Source: Catonella massiliensis
GTDB lineage: Bacteria; Bacillota; Clostridia; Lachnospirales; Lachnospiraceae
Assembly (NCBI RefSeq): GCF_016651435.1
Contig: NZ_JAEPRJ010000001.1
Span: forward strand, 1,240,001-1,304,000
Direction: 5' to 3'
DNA length: 64,000 nucleotides
Shown: positions 34,960 through 44,091 of the stretch, one piece after another
How the letters are laid out: the number at the start of each line of letters is the position of its first letter
Position numbering within the stretch: the first letter of the stretch is position 1
Translations under genes and position numbers: made by a program
Notes under the pieces: model-generated
Seen by the model: only the letters and a program-made list of their open reading frames with translations
Databases searched by the model: none
Told to the model about the DNA's origin: nothing

Positions 34960-36243
34960 TTATTTTTCATTTTTTAATACTTCGTTCATTTCTTTCGCAA
35001 GTTTATCGCAAGCTTCTTTTACACTAACTTCTAAACTAAATGCCTTCTTTAAGTTATCTGCCTGATATTGTGTCCACTCTCCAGTATTAAGTGACACAGG
35101 ATAAGGATATGAGTATTCCTCTGCTGCCTTAATAAACATCGACAAATTATATTTAGGATTTTTCTCTACCCAATCTTTAGAGGTTCCTTTATATGCAGGT
35201 ATTGCAGCACCTGTTTCTGCAGATAGCTTATTAGCCTGTTCACTAGCAAGAAATTCTACCCATTTCCAAGCTGCTTCAGGATTCTTAGTGCTCTTAGCAA
35301 TACAATTTCCAAGTCCATGAATAACTGTTGCCTTTTTACCATTTATTGAAGGTAATGCTACTACATCAATATCATCCTGAACTTCTGAGCCAATAATCTG
35401 ATTTAAGAACCAAGAACCATTCATAAGCATAGCTATCTTTCCGGATAAAAACTGAACATAATCTTCAGTCTCTTCAAGAGAAGCCTGTGAAGGTGTCACT
35501 CCTTCCTTCTGGAGATCTATTAAAAGTTGTACACCGGCTTGTGTCTCTGCCTTGTTATAACCTGAGCTTTTCTTGTCATCAGAAATAACATATCCTCCTG
35601 ATGCGAAAATAGTATTATAAATTCCTGTTTGGTCTCTATATTGTACAGCAGTGCCGTATACACTTTTATCTTCCTTTGTGAGCTGCTTCGCAGTAGCTAC
35701 ATAATCATCCCAAGTCCAATCATCTTTTGGATATGGAACTCCTGCAGCATCAAAAAGTTTTTTATTGTACCAGATTCCAATAGTATCAAAATCCTTTGGT
35801 ATTGCATACTGTACACCATCTACATTATAAAGCTTTAACAGAGCTTCCGGATAATTTGAAAGATCTATTCCTGCTTCTTTAATTTTGTCGTCAATAGGTA
35901 GAAGCACATCTCCCTTTGCGTATTTTGTTATATTTGGTCCATTCAACCAAAATACATCAGCACTGCTGCCACCTGTTGCCCCCGCTTCTAACTTTTTCCA
36001 ATATTCTTCCCATCCACTATTTTCAAGTGTTACTTTTACATTTGGATAAAGCTTATTGAACTCCGCGACACATTTTTCGAAATATGGTGCCTGTCCTTTA
36101 TCCCAGAAAGCATACCTTATCTCTCCTGAAATATCACCTTCCTTAGTGTCCTTTGAACCACTAGCTCCACCAGAACATGCTGTAAGTGCTGAAACAGCTG
36201 TTACCAAACCAAGTCCCAATGCGACAAATTTCTTAAACTTCAT
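34960..36243 (-). CDS. Sugar ABC transporter extracellular solute-binding lipoprotein
   Basis: Family 1 solute-binding protein of 427 residues. The signal peptide ends in the lipobox LTAC (cysteine near 23), so it is lipid-anchored outside. The mature part has EIRYAFWDKGQAPYF, the W-rich ADVFWLNGPN segment, and AWKWVEFLASEQ near the end, typical of CUT1 oligosaccharide binders. It captures sugar for the two following permeases. GAAGGGAG precedes the ATG and a separate promoter lies upstream. Confidence 0.93.
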   Translation of the reverse strand: MKFKKFVALGLGLVTAVSALTACSGGASGSKDTKEGDISGEIRYAFWDKGQAPYFEKCVAEFNKLYPNVKVTLENSGWEEYWKKLEAGATGGSSADVFWLNGPNITKYAKGDVLLPIDDKIKEAGIDLSNYPEALLKLYNVDGVQYAIPKDFDTIGIWYNKKLFDAAGVPYPKDDWTWDDYVATAKQLTKEDKSVYGTAVQYRDQTGIYNTIFASGGYVISDDKKSSGYNKAETQAGVQLLIDLQKEGVTPSQASLEETEDYVQFLSGKIAMLMNGSWFLNQIIGSEVQDDIDVVALPSINGKKATVIHGLGNCIAKSTKNPEAAWKWVEFLASEQANKLSAETGAAIPAYKGTSKDWVEKNPKYNLSMFIKAAEEYSYPYPVSLNTGEWTQYQADNLKKAFSLEVSVKEACDKLAKEMNEVLKNEK

Positions 36244-36296
36244 ATGTTTCTCCCTTCTCTATAAAACATTTTAGGCTTCTGCCTAAGTCTGATTCT

Positions 36297-36416
36297 ATTA
36301 TAGATTGGTTTGAATAATTTTACGATTGACTTGGTTTACATGATTTTGGACTATTTATACTTGTTTTTAGTACAAAATATGTATTATTTTTACTTTAATT
36401 TGGATTATTTTTACTT
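36297..36416 (-). promoter_or_regulatory. Promoter and candidate activator sites of the sugar transport operon
   Basis: A perfect TATAAT (-10, minus strand 36302-36297) has no good -35 at 17 bp (TCGTAA), as in activator-dependent promoters. Upstream lie two identical 13-bp copies of ATTATTTTTACTT (36383-36395 and 36404-36416), exactly 21 bp apart, and a variant ACTATTTATACTT (36350-36362). Direct repeats two helical turns apart suit an AraC-type regulator such as the one encoded two genes upstream. The left copies overlap the 3' end of the previous gene. A TTAGGC/GCCTAA hairpin lies in the leader at 36271-36286. Confidence 0.6.
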
Positions 36417-37486
36417 AAAATCTCTTTATATGCATTGTATACTTCAATATCCTTATCTTTGACAAGTTCTATATCTATATTAGGATTGGATGGCAATTTG
36501 TAAAGCTCTGTTAATAGTTTTTCTTGTACTTCTTTACTTAGCATATATTTTATAAACCTAATACTCGCTTCCTCTTGAACCTTACTTCCCCAATTACTGA
36601 TGATATATCCTGAACTTGGAAATAGAGAAAATTTATTCAAGCCTTTGCCAATTGGAAAACTCTCAAATCCAGCCTTCATATTATTAGTGATATTCCTTTT
36701 TTCATGTATCTCTCCAAAGTAAACAGCACTATGACCAACATTAAAACTTCTTAATTCATCTTTATACAGGGAATCAACTTTTTTAATGTTATTTTGCTTA
36801 AGAAAATCACCAATCTCAATTGAAATAGCTTTATTATTTTTACCATTGAGAGATTCCGTTAAGCTATTTACAAGATTGTCAGTCAATTGGACTGCAACAG
36901 TTGAGTTAGAATGTTCTTTAGACCAATAATTAATTTTCTTAACCATAGTTACAAAGCTATTATAATCCCCAGGAATTTTTTCTATTCCTGCAAGCTTAAA
37001 TATTTCTTTGTTGTACCAATATCCTTTTGTTTCAAGTATATCAGTGACAGTGTAAAGAGCATTGGGAGCTTCCTTCCATGTATTTAGAACTATTTTAGAT
37101 ATATTCTCTTTTAATTCACTATCATTTTCTATATAAGGCATTAGATTCAAGGCATAACCTTTCTCTACCATAAATTTATAAACAGTGCTCGAATCAGAAT
37201 TACCATTGTATATTATATTTGGAGCCTTTCCAATTACAAGAAGATCTTTTGCTTTTTCAAGAACTTGATTAAACGAAGGAACTGATACCAGTGTTAAGCT
37301 GATATCAGTATTCTTCTCTTCAAATTCTTTATATATCTTTCTCATAATGATATCTTCTTTACTAGCTCCTCCAAATCCATGTAATAGAGTTATATTAACT
37401 TTATTTTCTTGACTTATTGGTTTATTGCAACTACACATAGAAAACACAATTAACACTGTTAAAAATAACAACTTTACTTTCATCAT
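36395..37486 (-). CDS. Second extracellular solute-binding lipoprotein (sensor-linked)
   Basis: A 363-residue family 1 binding protein with a signal peptide and candidate lipid-attachment cysteine in SMCSCNK. The body has ITLLHGFGG, NIIYNGNSD, KGYWYNKEIFKLAGI and FPSSGYIISNWGSK. It starts two bases after the response regulator stop and is separated from the transporter by a new promoter, so it is transcribed with the two-component genes. It may present sugar to the histidine kinase rather than feed the permeases; this is inferred from gene order. Confidence 0.85.
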   Translation of the reverse strand: MMKVKLLFLTVLIVFSMCSCNKPISQENKVNITLLHGFGGASKEDIIMRKIYKEFEEKNTDISLTLVSVPSFNQVLEKAKDLLVIGKAPNIIYNGNSDSSTVYKFMVEKGYALNLMPYIENDSELKENISKIVLNTWKEAPNALYTVTDILETKGYWYNKEIFKLAGIEKIPGDYNSFVTMVKKINYWSKEHSNSTVAVQLTDNLVNSLTESLNGKNNKAISIEIGDFLKQNNIKKVDSLYKDELRSFNVGHSAVYFGEIHEKRNITNNMKAGFESFPIGKGLNKFSLFPSSGYIISNWGSKVQEEASIRFIKYMLSKEVQEKLLTELYKLPSNPNIDIELVKDKDIEVYNAYKEILSKNNPN

Positions 37487-37487
37487 A

Positions 37488-38234
37488 CTATCCTCTTAGC
37501 TCTTTTTGATATTCACTTGGCGAAATTCCCTCATACTTTTTAAAAACTCGTGAAAAATATGCTGTATCCTCCATGCCTACGTTTAATGCTATTTCATACA
37601 TTCTTAATTCATTATTTTTTATCAGTTGCTTAGCCTTTTCTATTTTTCTCTTATTTATATAATCAAATAAATTTTCTCCTGCTTTTTCTTTGAACATTCT
37701 GCTAATATAGCTTTTATTCATATGTATAGATTCAGCTATATCAGTAAGGGATAGCTTTTTATCTAAATTTTCTTCGATATACTTTTCTATATTTTGTATA
37801 ACATACGCACAGTTTTCAATGTTTGCATCATCATTGTTCAAATCACTTTGATTCTCAGATTCTGCGTTTTCAGAAACAATCTTTGCTAGTATTAAAGGGA
37901 GTTCATCTAGTAAGTCATTTTTTACAACATAATGTTTTACTCCGTACTCTATGGCTTCTTTTGCATACTGAAACTTTGAATATGCGGTAAGCAGTATAAC
38001 TATAACATTTTTATAATTTTCACTTATATATTTTGCAATCTGCAATCCGCTTACAGACGGCATTTGGATATCCGTAATAACTATGTCGGGCAATAACACA
38101 GGCAAGTTATCTATTAAATCCTTCCCATTTTCAAAATCTCCTACTAACCTAACACCGATTTTTTCCCAATCTATTAAGCTTTTTAAGCCTTCTCGTACAA
38201 AAGGTTCATCATCAGCAATGACTACTTTAAGCAT
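37488..38234 (-). CDS. Response regulator with AraC-type DNA-binding domain (YesN-like)
   Basis: A 248-residue regulator: receiver domain 1-120 with acidic pocket ADDE, phosphoacceptor D55 in ITDIQMP and the LLTAYSKFQYAKEAIEYG signature, then a two-helix-turn-helix AraC domain ~140-246 ending EDTAYFSRVFKKYEGISPSEYQK. It is cognate to the preceding histidine kinase and should activate the sugar uptake genes downstream. Confidence 0.95.
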   Translation of the reverse strand: MLKVVIADDEPFVREGLKSLIDWEKIGVRLVGDFENGKDLIDNLPVLLPDIVITDIQMPSVSGLQIAKYISENYKNVIVILLTAYSKFQYAKEAIEYGVKHYVVKNDLLDELPLILAKIVSENAESENQSDLNNDDANIENCAYVIQNIEKYIEENLDKKLSLTDIAESIHMNKSYISRMFKEKAGENLFDYINKRKIEKAKQLIKNNELRMYEIALNVGMEDTAYFSRVFKKYEGISPSEYQKELRG

Positions 38235-38261
38235 TGAATTTCCTCCAATCTAATATCTTTG

Positions 38262-40001
38262 TTAAAATATTTCAGAGTTCTTAAAATTATGACAAGATTC
38301 CTCTAAATATGGCAATTTGATAATAACTTTTGTCCCTTTACCTATTTTACTTTCAACCTCGATTCCATACTCTGAACCATATAAATTGTTTATCAATCTG
38401 TTAATATTCATCAAGCCAACTTTAGGACTTCCTTCCTTTTCACCGCTAATTACTTTGTCTTTATCAAACCCAACTCCATTATCGGCAACAGTAATTAATA
38501 AAACCTCATTATTTTGTTGCTCAATTTTTACATTGATATAACCTCTATCATCTTTGGGCTCAATACCATGAATCATTGCATTTTCCACTACAGGTTCAAT
38601 ACAGAGTTTAGGTATAAAAAGAGTTTTTAGCTTTTCATCTTCCCAATTAATTTCATACGACACCTTATTCTTAAATCGTTCTTTGGAAAGATATAAATAA
38701 AACTCCGCTATTTCTATTTCTTCATTTATCCTTATCTCAATTTCATCTTTTCTAAACAATTTCCCTCTCATAAGTCCTGCAAACGCTTGAACCATTTTAT
38801 ATAGTTCCTCATCCTTATTTAATTTCAACCTAATAGCTATCATAGAAAGCACATTAAACATAAAGTGAGGATTAATCTGTGCCTGTAAATATTTAATTCT
38901 TGCTTCCTTTATCAATAATCCGGCTTCATACACCTCCTTGATTAGATGTGATATTTTGTCAGTCATCTCATTGAAAGACACACTTATTTCATCCAATTCT
39001 AATATTTCATAGGTGTCAAGTTTTGTTCTAAAATCTCCCTTACCTACCTGTTTCATTTTTAGAACAATAGTAGATAATGGCGATACCAGTTTGTCAGAAA
39101 TATATAGGATTACAAGAATTATACCTATTATCAATGAAATAAAAATAAATATTATGGTTCCAAAGTCTTCCACTGCCATTATAAATAACCTTCTATATGG
39201 TACAACCATACAAGAAGACAATCCAAAGCTATTTTTAGACATATTATAAATATAAGTATGATTTTCATATTCTACATCTCCATTGTTTCCTTTAATATCC
39301 AAACTAGATATCAAAGGTATACTCCTTCCCATTAAAATCTTATCAGTTTCATCCTTAAACATATAAGCAAAACTTGTATACTTTTCTTCCAAAATATTAA
39401 CTATATAATTTATAGCTGTTTTTGATAGGACAGCTATACCATAGCCTTCCTTTTCCAACTCCTCATCATATATAGTAAAATATAATTCTAAGTCATCTCC
39501 GGTAGTATAATACGAAAATCTTCTGTTTTCAGAGATATATTCTTCAAGGATATTTTTAATTCTATATTGTTTGTCTTTTTCATTCAAATATGAAGTATAA
39601 TAGAAATGCGTTCCCACCATTTTTTTATTATTGCTAACAATATATAAGTCTTTAACAAACGGATAAATATCTCCTACCAAATTACTGGATGAAAAAAGGT
39701 TTACACTCTTGTCAAGCACACGAGAGATATTGTCTTTATCAGTTGTTCCTTCTTTCAAAAATCTTTCTATTTCCTCACTTCTTCTTAGCGAAAGTACACT
39801 ATCTTCAAGAAATCCCATATATCCATCAATCTGACCTTTTATGCTATTCAGATAGAAGTTGAGATCATCAATTCTATATTTAAGAGACTGCTTTAACATA
39901 AAGAAAGAGAGTACCCCGCCAACCAGAAAAAAAATAACAATAGCTGTACCTAAAAGAGTTCTCATCAACTCTTTTTTTAAGGTTCTTTTTCTGAGTTTCA
40001 T
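38262..40001 (-). CDS. Sensor histidine kinase (YesM-like)
   Basis: A 579-residue membrane kinase: helix ~15-37, an extracellular sensor region to ~275, second helix ~278-300, HAMP ~302-352, the His_kinase motif EARIKYLQAQINPHFMFNVL with the phosphorylated histidine, and a HATPase domain with VENAMIHGIEP and VADNGVGFD. Kinases of this type sense extracellular sugars, often through a binding protein. It is the first gene of the kinase-regulator-binding protein transcript. Confidence 0.94.
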   Translation of the reverse strand: MKLRKRTLKKELMRTLLGTAIVIFFLVGGVLSFFMLKQSLKYRIDDLNFYLNSIKGQIDGYMGFLEDSVLSLRRSEEIERFLKEGTTDKDNISRVLDKSVNLFSSSNLVGDIYPFVKDLYIVSNNKKMVGTHFYYTSYLNEKDKQYRIKNILEEYISENRRFSYYTTGDDLELYFTIYDEELEKEGYGIAVLSKTAINYIVNILEEKYTSFAYMFKDETDKILMGRSIPLISSLDIKGNNGDVEYENHTYIYNMSKNSFGLSSCMVVPYRRLFIMAVEDFGTIIFIFISLIIGIILVILYISDKLVSPLSTIVLKMKQVGKGDFRTKLDTYEILELDEISVSFNEMTDKISHLIKEVYEAGLLIKEARIKYLQAQINPHFMFNVLSMIAIRLKLNKDEELYKMVQAFAGLMRGKLFRKDEIEIRINEEIEIAEFYLYLSKERFKNKVSYEINWEDEKLKTLFIPKLCIEPVVENAMIHGIEPKDDRGYINVKIEQQNNEVLLITVADNGVGFDKDKVISGEKEGSPKVGLMNINRLINNLYGSEYGIEVESKIGKGTKVIIKLPYLEESCHNFKNSEIF

Positions 40002-40114
40002 ACAATTCTCTACCTTTCAACACAAAAACTAAGCTAATTGTATCATAAAATGTCATATATTTCATCAATATTTTGCTATAATCTGATTAAAAACTATTTT
40101 AGTTGCTGTTATAA

Positions 40115-40153
40115 TATAAAAAGACCATCTGAGAAAAACATTCCCAGACAGCC
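40115..40153 (-). terminator. Terminator of ldh
   Basis: On the minus strand, bases 40153-40141 pair with 40135-40123 in a 13-bp stem that uses several G-U pairs, with a 5-base loop, followed by TTTTTATA. Confidence 0.8.
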
Positions 40154-40179
40154 TTTATATTGGTATCACTCTTAAATAA

Positions 40180-41124
40180 TTAAATATCAAGCTCTGCCAT
40201 TATACCCTTAAGAATATCTGCAGATTCTCTAAGTCTCTTAACTTCATCTTCATCAAGCTTAATAGGCACCTGAGTTTCGATACCATCGCCGCCTACTACA
40301 CAAGGCATACTAAGAACTACTCCCTCTATCCCCTGCTCTCCATGCATCATGGTTGATACTGGCAAAATGGATTTTTCATCTCTTACTATACACTCACAGA
40401 TTCTCTTTACAGCCATAGCTACACCAAAATATGTAGCTCTTTTTCTCTGAATGATTTCATAGGCAGCATTTTTAACATCCTCAGCTATAAACTTCTCTGA
40501 TTCATCATGATTGAAGTGTCCCTTCATCTCACAGAAATTATTGAGAGGGATACCCGATACATTGGCAGAACTAAAGGCTGCAATCTCGCTGTCGCCATGC
40601 TCTCCGATTATAAAGGCATGTATACTTCTTGAATCCACACCCAAATGCTCACTTAGCCTTGTCTTAAGACGGCCTGTATCAAGTACTGTACCTGAACCGA
40701 TAACCCTGTTTTCAGGAAGTCCTGATAGCTTCTGTGCTACTGCTGTAAGTATATCAACAGGGTTTGCAACAACTAAAAGTATTCCCTTAAAATCCCTGCT
40801 TGCTATCTCAGGAATGATGCTCTTAAAGATGCCAACATTCTTATGAACGAGGTCAAGTCTTGTCTCATCAGGTTTCTGATTTGCACCAGCGGTTACAATA
40901 ACTATTCCTGCATCTCTTACATCATCATAATCTCCTGCATATACGCGCATGTGCTTTGCAAAAGGGATACCATGGCTAATATCCATAGCCTCTCCCTCTG
41001 CCTTATCCATGTCTGCATCTATCATTGCTATTTCTGAAAAAAGTCCGCTCTGCATAAGTGCAAATACGGAAGCTGAACCAACAAAACCACAACCAACCAT
41101 AACTGCTTTTCTAAAGTTAATCAT
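40180..41124 (-). CDS. ldh: L-lactate dehydrogenase
   Basis: Reduces pyruvate to L-lactate with NADH, regenerating NAD in fermentation. The 314-residue protein has the Rossmann motif VGCGFVGSA, GANQKPDETRLDL with the glutamine that marks lactate rather than malate specificity, and the catalytic histidine in IGEHGDSE. ATG 41124 is used because AAAGGAG precedes it; an in-frame ATG further upstream at 41157 lacks one. It is monocistronic with its own terminator. Confidence 0.95.
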   Translation of the reverse strand: MINFRKAVMVGCGFVGSASVFALMQSGLFSEIAMIDADMDKAEGEAMDISHGIPFAKHMRVYAGDYDDVRDAGIVIVTAGANQKPDETRLDLVHKNVGIFKSIIPEIASRDFKGILLVVANPVDILTAVAQKLSGLPENRVIGSGTVLDTGRLKTRLSEHLGVDSRSIHAFIIGEHGDSEIAAFSSANVSGIPLNNFCEMKGHFNHDESEKFIAEDVKNAAYEIIQRKRATYFGVAMAVKRICECIVRDEKSILPVSTMMHGEQGIEGVVLSMPCVVGGDGIETQVPIKLDEDEVKRLRESADILKGIMAELDI

Positions 41125-41271
41125 AAAATCTCCTTTCTCTTTGAAATCTGTTCTCATTATATCATTTAACTTAAATTAATGATAGACATGTTTTAAAATA
41201 AAGATATAAAACTTAATTGCGACAAATTTAATTGCGAATGAATTCTATTATGTAATGTTTTAGTTGAATAT

Positions 41272-41308
41272 ATAAAAAACAGATATCAAACTATATTTTG
41301 ATACCTGT
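41272..41308 (-). terminator. Terminator of the secreted amidase gene
   Basis: TTTGATACCTGT (41297-41308) and ACAGATATCAAA (41279-41290) form a 12-bp stem with one G-U pair on the minus-strand RNA, followed by TTTTTATA. Confidence 0.85.
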
Positions 41309-41323
41309 CTTTTATCATCTGTA

Positions 41324-42052
41324 TTACTTTGTTAAATCCTTAAAATAAGCATCTATCCCATCAGCCATTCCTTCAGCCATTTTCTTCTGATAGGAGGCTG
41401 TATTAAGCGCCCTATCTTCCTTTTCGTTAGTCATATATCCCATTTCAACTATGGTTACAGGGACCTTAGACCAGTTGATGCCGCTCATAGTATCAGTTTC
41501 CCATACGTAGAGCTTCTTACAGCCTGATTTTGCCACTACTCCGTCTAATACCTTATCTGATAAAAGCTTACTGCTTGAGTAAACATCAGAATTATAAGGG
41601 TTCTTTTTAGTCTGGCAGATTGTCATTGCGCCGTTTACAGACTTGTTTGCAGCTCCGTTTGCATGGATTCTGATAAATGCATCAGCCTTGGCTTCATTGG
41701 CAATGGCTGCTCTTTCTGAATTGCTAATATTTACATCATTTTTGGTTCTGCACATAATAACCTTGTAGCCACGTTTCTTAAGAATCTTCTGCAACTTTTT
41801 AGCTACCTTAAGCGCAAGGGCGTACTCGGTCTGCTTTGTCCAAAGTCCGCTAGTTCCACCTGTGACCTTGAATTTTGTAGTCTTTGCTCCCGGACCGATA
41901 GGCTCCTTTTCAAGGTTTGCCCTTGTCTGATGACCTGCATCTATACAGATTACTTTTTTCTTGTTAGTAGCAGCATTAGCTATGTAAATATTGTCAGAAC
42001 ATATAGTAAAAAGCATAGCCAATACCAAAAACATACTTAATAATTTTTTCAT
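41324..42052 (-). CDS. Secreted N-acetylmuramoyl-L-alanine amidase (Amidase_3)
   Basis: Exported 242-residue wall hydrolase: signal peptide ~1-28, then an Amidase_3 domain with zinc ligands in CIDAGHQT, the glutamate in TEYALALKVA and the histidine in RIHANGAA, plus the catalytic glutamate in VEMGYMTN. Unlike the large amidase at 18.8-21.5 kb it has no binding domains. A 31-codon membrane peptide gene lies 99 bp upstream on the same strand and may share its transcript. Confidence 0.92.
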   Translation of the reverse strand: MKKLLSMFLVLAMLFTICSDNIYIANAATNKKKVICIDAGHQTRANLEKEPIGPGAKTTKFKVTGGTSGLWTKQTEYALALKVAKKLQKILKKRGYKVIMCRTKNDVNISNSERAAIANEAKADAFIRIHANGAANKSVNGAMTICQTKKNPYNSDVYSSSKLLSDKVLDGVVAKSGCKKLYVWETDTMSGINWSKVPVTIVEMGYMTNEKEDRALNTASYQKKMAEGMADGIDAYFKDLTK

Positions 42053-42151
42053 ATTCTCCCCTAAATATTTATACAGTATACAAACACAATTACATGTGTA
42101 TATTAATTTTTTACCTATAACTACGGATAGTAATGAATCATATTCCGTCTT

Positions 42152-42247
42152 TTATAGCCTTGTTTTCATATATTTGTATATTCTGTATACAATAAATATC
42201 AACAACCCATCTAATATCAGATTCAAAATCAAAAATAATGCATTCAT
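42152..42247 (-). CDS. 31-residue small membrane protein
   Basis: Too short for usual gene finding but well supported: near-perfect AGGAGG ribosome binding site seven bases before ATG 42247, promoter TTGACA-17-TATTAT ending 57 bases upstream, and a TAA stop. The peptide begins MNALFLILNLILDG, continues hydrophobic to about residue 20, and ends in the basic, aromatic tail YRIYKYMKTRL. That is one membrane helix with a positively charged C-terminus. It may be a small regulatory membrane protein, a leader peptide of the amidase gene, or a type I toxin-like peptide; I do not recognise a family. Confidence 0.6.
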   Translation of the reverse strand: MNALFLILNLILDGLLIFIVYRIYKYMKTRL

Positions 42248-42303
42248 TACTAACCTCCTCACATAATAAGGTTATAAGCAATAATTAAAGTTCATTTGTC
42301 TGC

Positions 42304-42332
42304 ATAATATATCAAAAAAAAATAAATGTCAA
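42304..42332 (-). promoter_or_regulatory. Strong promoter before the 31-codon gene
   Basis: Minus strand TTGACA (42332-42327), exactly 17 bp of T-rich spacer, TATTAT (42309-42304). Transcription would start near 42297, 50 bases before the small start codon. Confidence 0.78.
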
Positions 42333-42468
42333 GCTATTATTTTGTATAATAATACAATCCATTCCATATATCGCATTGTAATGTACACTATCCTTCTGCT
42401 ATACACAAATCAAGCAAACTCAAAGACTTAACTCATTACAAACATATGCTGTTTAGCAGGTTTACACT

Positions 42469-42501
42469 AAAAGGCGATTAAGATATTCCTAACCGCCTTT
42501 T
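42469..42501 (-). terminator. Terminator-like hairpin after oadA
   Basis: TAACCGCCTTTT (42490-42501) and AAAAGGCGATTA (42469-42480) form a 12-bp stem with one G-U pair and a 9-base loop. The U-tract is within the stem, so it may work in both directions. Confidence 0.7.
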
Positions 42502-42526
42502 TAAAAAATTTAATATATTTTGATAG

Positions 42527-43939
42527 TTAAACCGGATATGCTCCGTTGGCAGTATCTGCAACTGTACTATCCACCTTAGTCTGCTGAGCTTTTCTGTATT
42601 TGAAGAACTCAGTTGCAACCTGTGGGAAGAGTGCGTACGAAAGAACGTCCTCATCCTGTTGCTTCCACTCTTTAACCTCTTCCTCAAACTTAGGAAGCTG
42701 TGGCTCGATAAGGTCTGCAGGTCTGCAGGTAATTGGCTCCTGATCGCCTATAGCCTTCTTCACAACCTCCGGATTAAATGGCTTAACTGTCTCACCAAAT
42801 TCTCCTGCAAGTATCTTCTTTGATTCCTTGGTTATCATCTTATAGCGCTCGCCCTGAAGTACATTTAATACAGCCTGTGTACCAACTATCTGAGATGAAG
42901 GTGTAACAAGAGGAGGCTCACCAAAATCAGCTCTTACTCTTGGAATCTCCTCAAGTACTGCTTTGTACTTATCTTCAGCATGAGCTTCTTTAAGCTGTGA
43001 TACAAGGTTTGAAAGCATGCCGCCAGGTACCTGATAAAGAAGTGTCTTGATATCAACACCGAGAACCTTTGTATTCATAAGACCGGATGCAAGATACTTC
43101 TCACGAAGCGGACGGAAATAATCTGCAATTTCAGCAAGCTTGTTCTGGTCAAGACCAGTATCGTACTCAGTCCCCTTAAATACCTCAACCATAACCTCTG
43201 TAGCCGGCTGGCTGGTTCCCATAGCCAGTGGGCTGATGGCGGTATCTATGATATTTGCTCCTGCTTCAACAGACTTCATATAAGTCATGGCTGCAACACC
43301 TGATGTATAGTGAGTGTGCATATCTATAGGAAGCTTAGTTCCTTCACGAAGAGCAGAAACAAGCTTGGTTGCTTCTGTAGGCACAAGAAGACCAGCCATA
43401 TCCTTTACACAAAGAGAATCAGCACCCATCTCCTCAATAGCCTTAGCCTTTTCTTTCCAGTAATCAAGAGTATATGATTCTCCTAAGGTATAGCAAAGGG
43501 CAATCTGCGCATGACCGCCTTCCTTCTTTGCTGCCTTTACCGCAGTCTGAAGGTTACGAAGGTCATTGAAACAGTCAAATATCCTGATTATATCAATACC
43601 ATTTGCAAGTGATTTCTGTACAAAGTACTCTACCACATCATCTGCATAATGGTTGTAGCCAAGGATGTTCTGGCCCCTGAAAAGCATCTGAAGCTTGGTA
43701 TTCTTGAAGCCCGCTTTGAGCTTACGAAGTCTCTCCCATGGATCTTCCTTCAAGAAACGAAGGCAGGCATCAAATGTAGCTCCTCCCCAGCACTCAACAG
43801 CGTGGTAACCAATCTTATCCATCTTGTCTATGATAGGAAGCATTTCTTCTGTTGTCATTCTTGTAGCTATCAGGGACTGATGTGCGTCACGAAGGACAGT
43901 TTCGACAATCTTAACTCCCTTATTACCCTGTTCTGACAT
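42527..43939 (-). CDS. oadA: Oxaloacetate decarboxylase carboxyltransferase (alpha) subunit
   Basis: A 470-residue carboxyltransferase of the pyruvate carboxylase/OadA family: VLRDAHQSLIATRM with the metal-binding aspartate, GGATFDACLRFL, LCVKDMAGLL and MHTHYTSGVA. It transfers CO2 from oxaloacetate to biotin. It ends without the C-terminal biotin domain of full-length OadA (~590 residues), which fits the separate biotin carrier encoded four genes' space upstream. It is last in a Na+-pumping decarboxylase cluster, 150 bp after the membrane subunit. Confidence 0.92.
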   Translation of the reverse strand: MSEQGNKGVKIVETVLRDAHQSLIATRMTTEEMLPIIDKMDKIGYHAVECWGGATFDACLRFLKEDPWERLRKLKAGFKNTKLQMLFRGQNILGYNHYADDVVEYFVQKSLANGIDIIRIFDCFNDLRNLQTAVKAAKKEGGHAQIALCYTLGESYTLDYWKEKAKAIEEMGADSLCVKDMAGLLVPTEATKLVSALREGTKLPIDMHTHYTSGVAAMTYMKSVEAGANIIDTAISPLAMGTSQPATEVMVEVFKGTEYDTGLDQNKLAEIADYFRPLREKYLASGLMNTKVLGVDIKTLLYQVPGGMLSNLVSQLKEAHAEDKYKAVLEEIPRVRADFGEPPLVTPSSQIVGTQAVLNVLQGERYKMITKESKKILAGEFGETVKPFNPEVVKKAIGDQEPITCRPADLIEPQLPKFEEEVKEWKQQDEDVLSYALFPQVATEFFKYRKAQQTKVDSTVADTANGAYPV

Positions 43940-44091
43940 ATGTTATTCTCCTTTTAATATTCAATATTACAATGATTAATGATATCGGATTAGCATAGTT
44001 TATTACTTCTGTAATCGTAGATATTATTCATAGCCTGCTCATCATTCAACAAATAATGGCTGCTTAGCAATATTATCTTAATACCATCATA

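Larger units (their letters stand above)
42053..42526. other. 474-bp region between amidase and oadA genes
   Basis: Very AT-rich. It holds the terminator of oadA (42469-42501), a near-consensus minus-strand promoter (42304-42332), a 31-codon small gene (42152-42247) and about 100 bp before the amidase start. I see no other gene. An ATTATT/AATAAT inverted repeat lies at 42336-42353. Confidence 0.6.
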
